From Sphingomonas sp. Leaf412 (GTDB lineage: Bacteria > Pseudomonadota > Alphaproteobacteria > Sphingomonadales > Sphingomonadaceae), in assembly GCF_001425405.1 (NCBI RefSeq), contig NZ_LMQP01000001.1, positions 261,582 through 325,581 of the forward strand: 64,000 bases of DNA. The letters are read 5' to 3'. The translations under genes were made by a program, and so were the position numbers. A model generated the notes under the pieces. That model did not search any database. It was not told the DNA's origin and saw only the letters and a program-made list of their open reading frames with translations. Positions 63,481-64,000 of the stretch are shown piece after piece (the first letter of the stretch is position 1; each line of letters opens with the position of its first letter).

Positions 63481-63822
63481 TCAGTCGCCCGCGCCCGGCT
63501 CCGGCGAGAAATACTTGTCGTACTTCCCTTCCTCGCCCTTGTGCTCGTCCGCGTCGGCGGGGGTCTGGTCCCCCTTGCGCGTCACGTTGGGCCATTGCGC
63601 GGAGAAGGTGGTGTTCAGCTCCAGCCACTGCTCCAGCCCGTTCTCGGTATCGGGCAGGATCGCCTCCGCGGGGCATTCCGGCTCGCACACGCCGCAGTCG
63701 ATGCACTCGCTGGGATTGATGACGAGCATGTTGTCGCCTTCGTAGAAGCAGTCGACCGGACACACTTCCACGCAGTCCATGTACTTGCAGCGGATGCACG
63801 CGTCGGTGACGACGTAGGTCAT
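63481..63822 (-). CDS. fdxA: Seven-iron ferredoxin FdxA
   Basis: A 113-residue Fdx[18 protein letters not shown] and [12 protein letters not shown] supply the [3Fe-4S] and [4Fe-4S] ligands. Soluble electron carrier, strongly expressed in alphaproteobacteria. ATG 63822 is chosen over ATG 63852. Confidence 0.95.
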   Translation of the reverse strand: MTYVVTDACIRCKYMDCVEVCPVDCFYEGDNMLVINPSECIDCGVCEPECPAEAILPDTENGLEQWLELNTTFSAQWPNVTRKGDQTPADADEHKGEEGKYDKYFSPEPGAGD

Positions 63823-63965
63823 GGCCTGTTCTACCCTCTTTGTCCGTTGCAACGGCTGCTATGCCTGCCGCGGGGAGGCGTCAATAATCCGCGGCCTGAT
63901 GCGACACGTTCGCGTTTGTCTGATGCCCTCTCGGGCATGTCGCCTGGCCGGCCCTCTCCCCCGCC

Positions 63966-64000
63966 CCGCCTCCCATGTCAGTATATTGAATGGGAGGCGG
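63966..64000. terminator. Inverted repeat at the right edge
   Basis: CCGCCTCCCAT (63966-63976) and ATGGGAGGCGG (63990-64000), perfect 11-bp arms with a 13-nt AT-rich loop. It may end a gene beyond the window or be a palindromic repeat. Confidence 0.5.

Noticed and set aside
1..64000. tRNA, rRNA or riboswitch genes
   Set aside because: I looked through the gene-free stretches and found no tRNA-like TTCGANNC arm set, no rRNA and no recognised riboswitch core; a covariance-model search could still find small RNAs.
63966..64000. Integrase attachment site at the right edge
   Set aside because: It is a simple inverted repeat with no tRNA end or integrase nearby.

Overview
The window comes from a high-GC alphaproteobacterium, most likely a sphingomonad (Sphingomonadaceae, Sphingomonas-like). 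Pointers to this are a DivK-type regulator beside a DUF3572 gene, a TrcR/DUF1013 gene, CarD with a seven-iron ferredoxin, CobS/CobT without CobN, a PEP-CTERM protein, the Fiu-type receptor with a PiuC hydroxylase, and intergenic palindromes of the CTGAGCGNAGTCGAAG and TCCCGCGNAGGCGGGA kinds. This is inferred from gene families and synteny; no rRNA or tRNA gene was seen.

Layout. 1-5.4 kb: a cut exported protein, then an FAD oxidoreductase and two large membrane proteins (possible glycan or lipid-glycan assembly). 5.4-8.4 kb: FemAB-like protein, Dps, a TMEM165/GDT1 relative with altered motifs, L33. 8.4-11 kb: tandem palindromic repeats, DivK/DUF3572/HAD genes and about 1 kb of non-coding repeat DNA. 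11-21.7 kb: RidA, an orphan ATP-dependent DNA ligase, a DMT transporter, an acyl-CoA ligase, a 7TM diguanylate cyclase, ClpA, DUF1192 and a quinone oxidoreductase. 21.8-23.5 kb: a patch of visibly lower GC with three unknown small proteins, one carrying HEVMH. 23.7-31.4 kb: an LpxH-like phosphoesterase with a GT4 glycosyltransferase, TrcR, an MBL hydrolase, a DnaQ-like exonuclease and a CHASE3 kinase / two-regulator signalling operon. 31.5-35.2 kb: sulfate activation (cysQ-cysD-cysNC). 35.3-39.8 kb: P450, ADH, GST and flavin-monooxygenase genes. 39.9-42.7 kb: ccmF-dsbE-ccmH. 42.9-47.3 kb: a translationally coupled VOC/GST/DUF1428/SRPBCC operon divergent from an HxlR regulator. 47.4-51.6 kb: cobS and cobT flanking a PEP-CTERM gene. 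51.7-53.6 kb: a phosphoribosyltransferase-like gene coupled to a NADAR gene, then an RHH gene. 53.7-57.9 kb: iron uptake. 57.9-64 kb: J-domain/BolA pair, SixA-like phosphatase, three GIN-domain paralogues, CarD, a Tat-type hydrolase and FdxA.

Most of the window is ordinary chromosomal housekeeping with tight overlaps of the ATGA/GTGA type. The most unusual part is 51.7-53.6 kb: a PRTase-CE-like protein (intact LDDGVFSGNR motif) overlapping by 4 bp a NADAR-fold N-glycosidase. I read this as a candidate conflict or defence module in which one enzyme may attach, and the other remove, a ribosyl-type modification. Second in interest are the HxlR-controlled detoxification operon with tandem operators spaced 21 bp apart, and a perfect hairpin that contains the ribosome binding site of cysNC.
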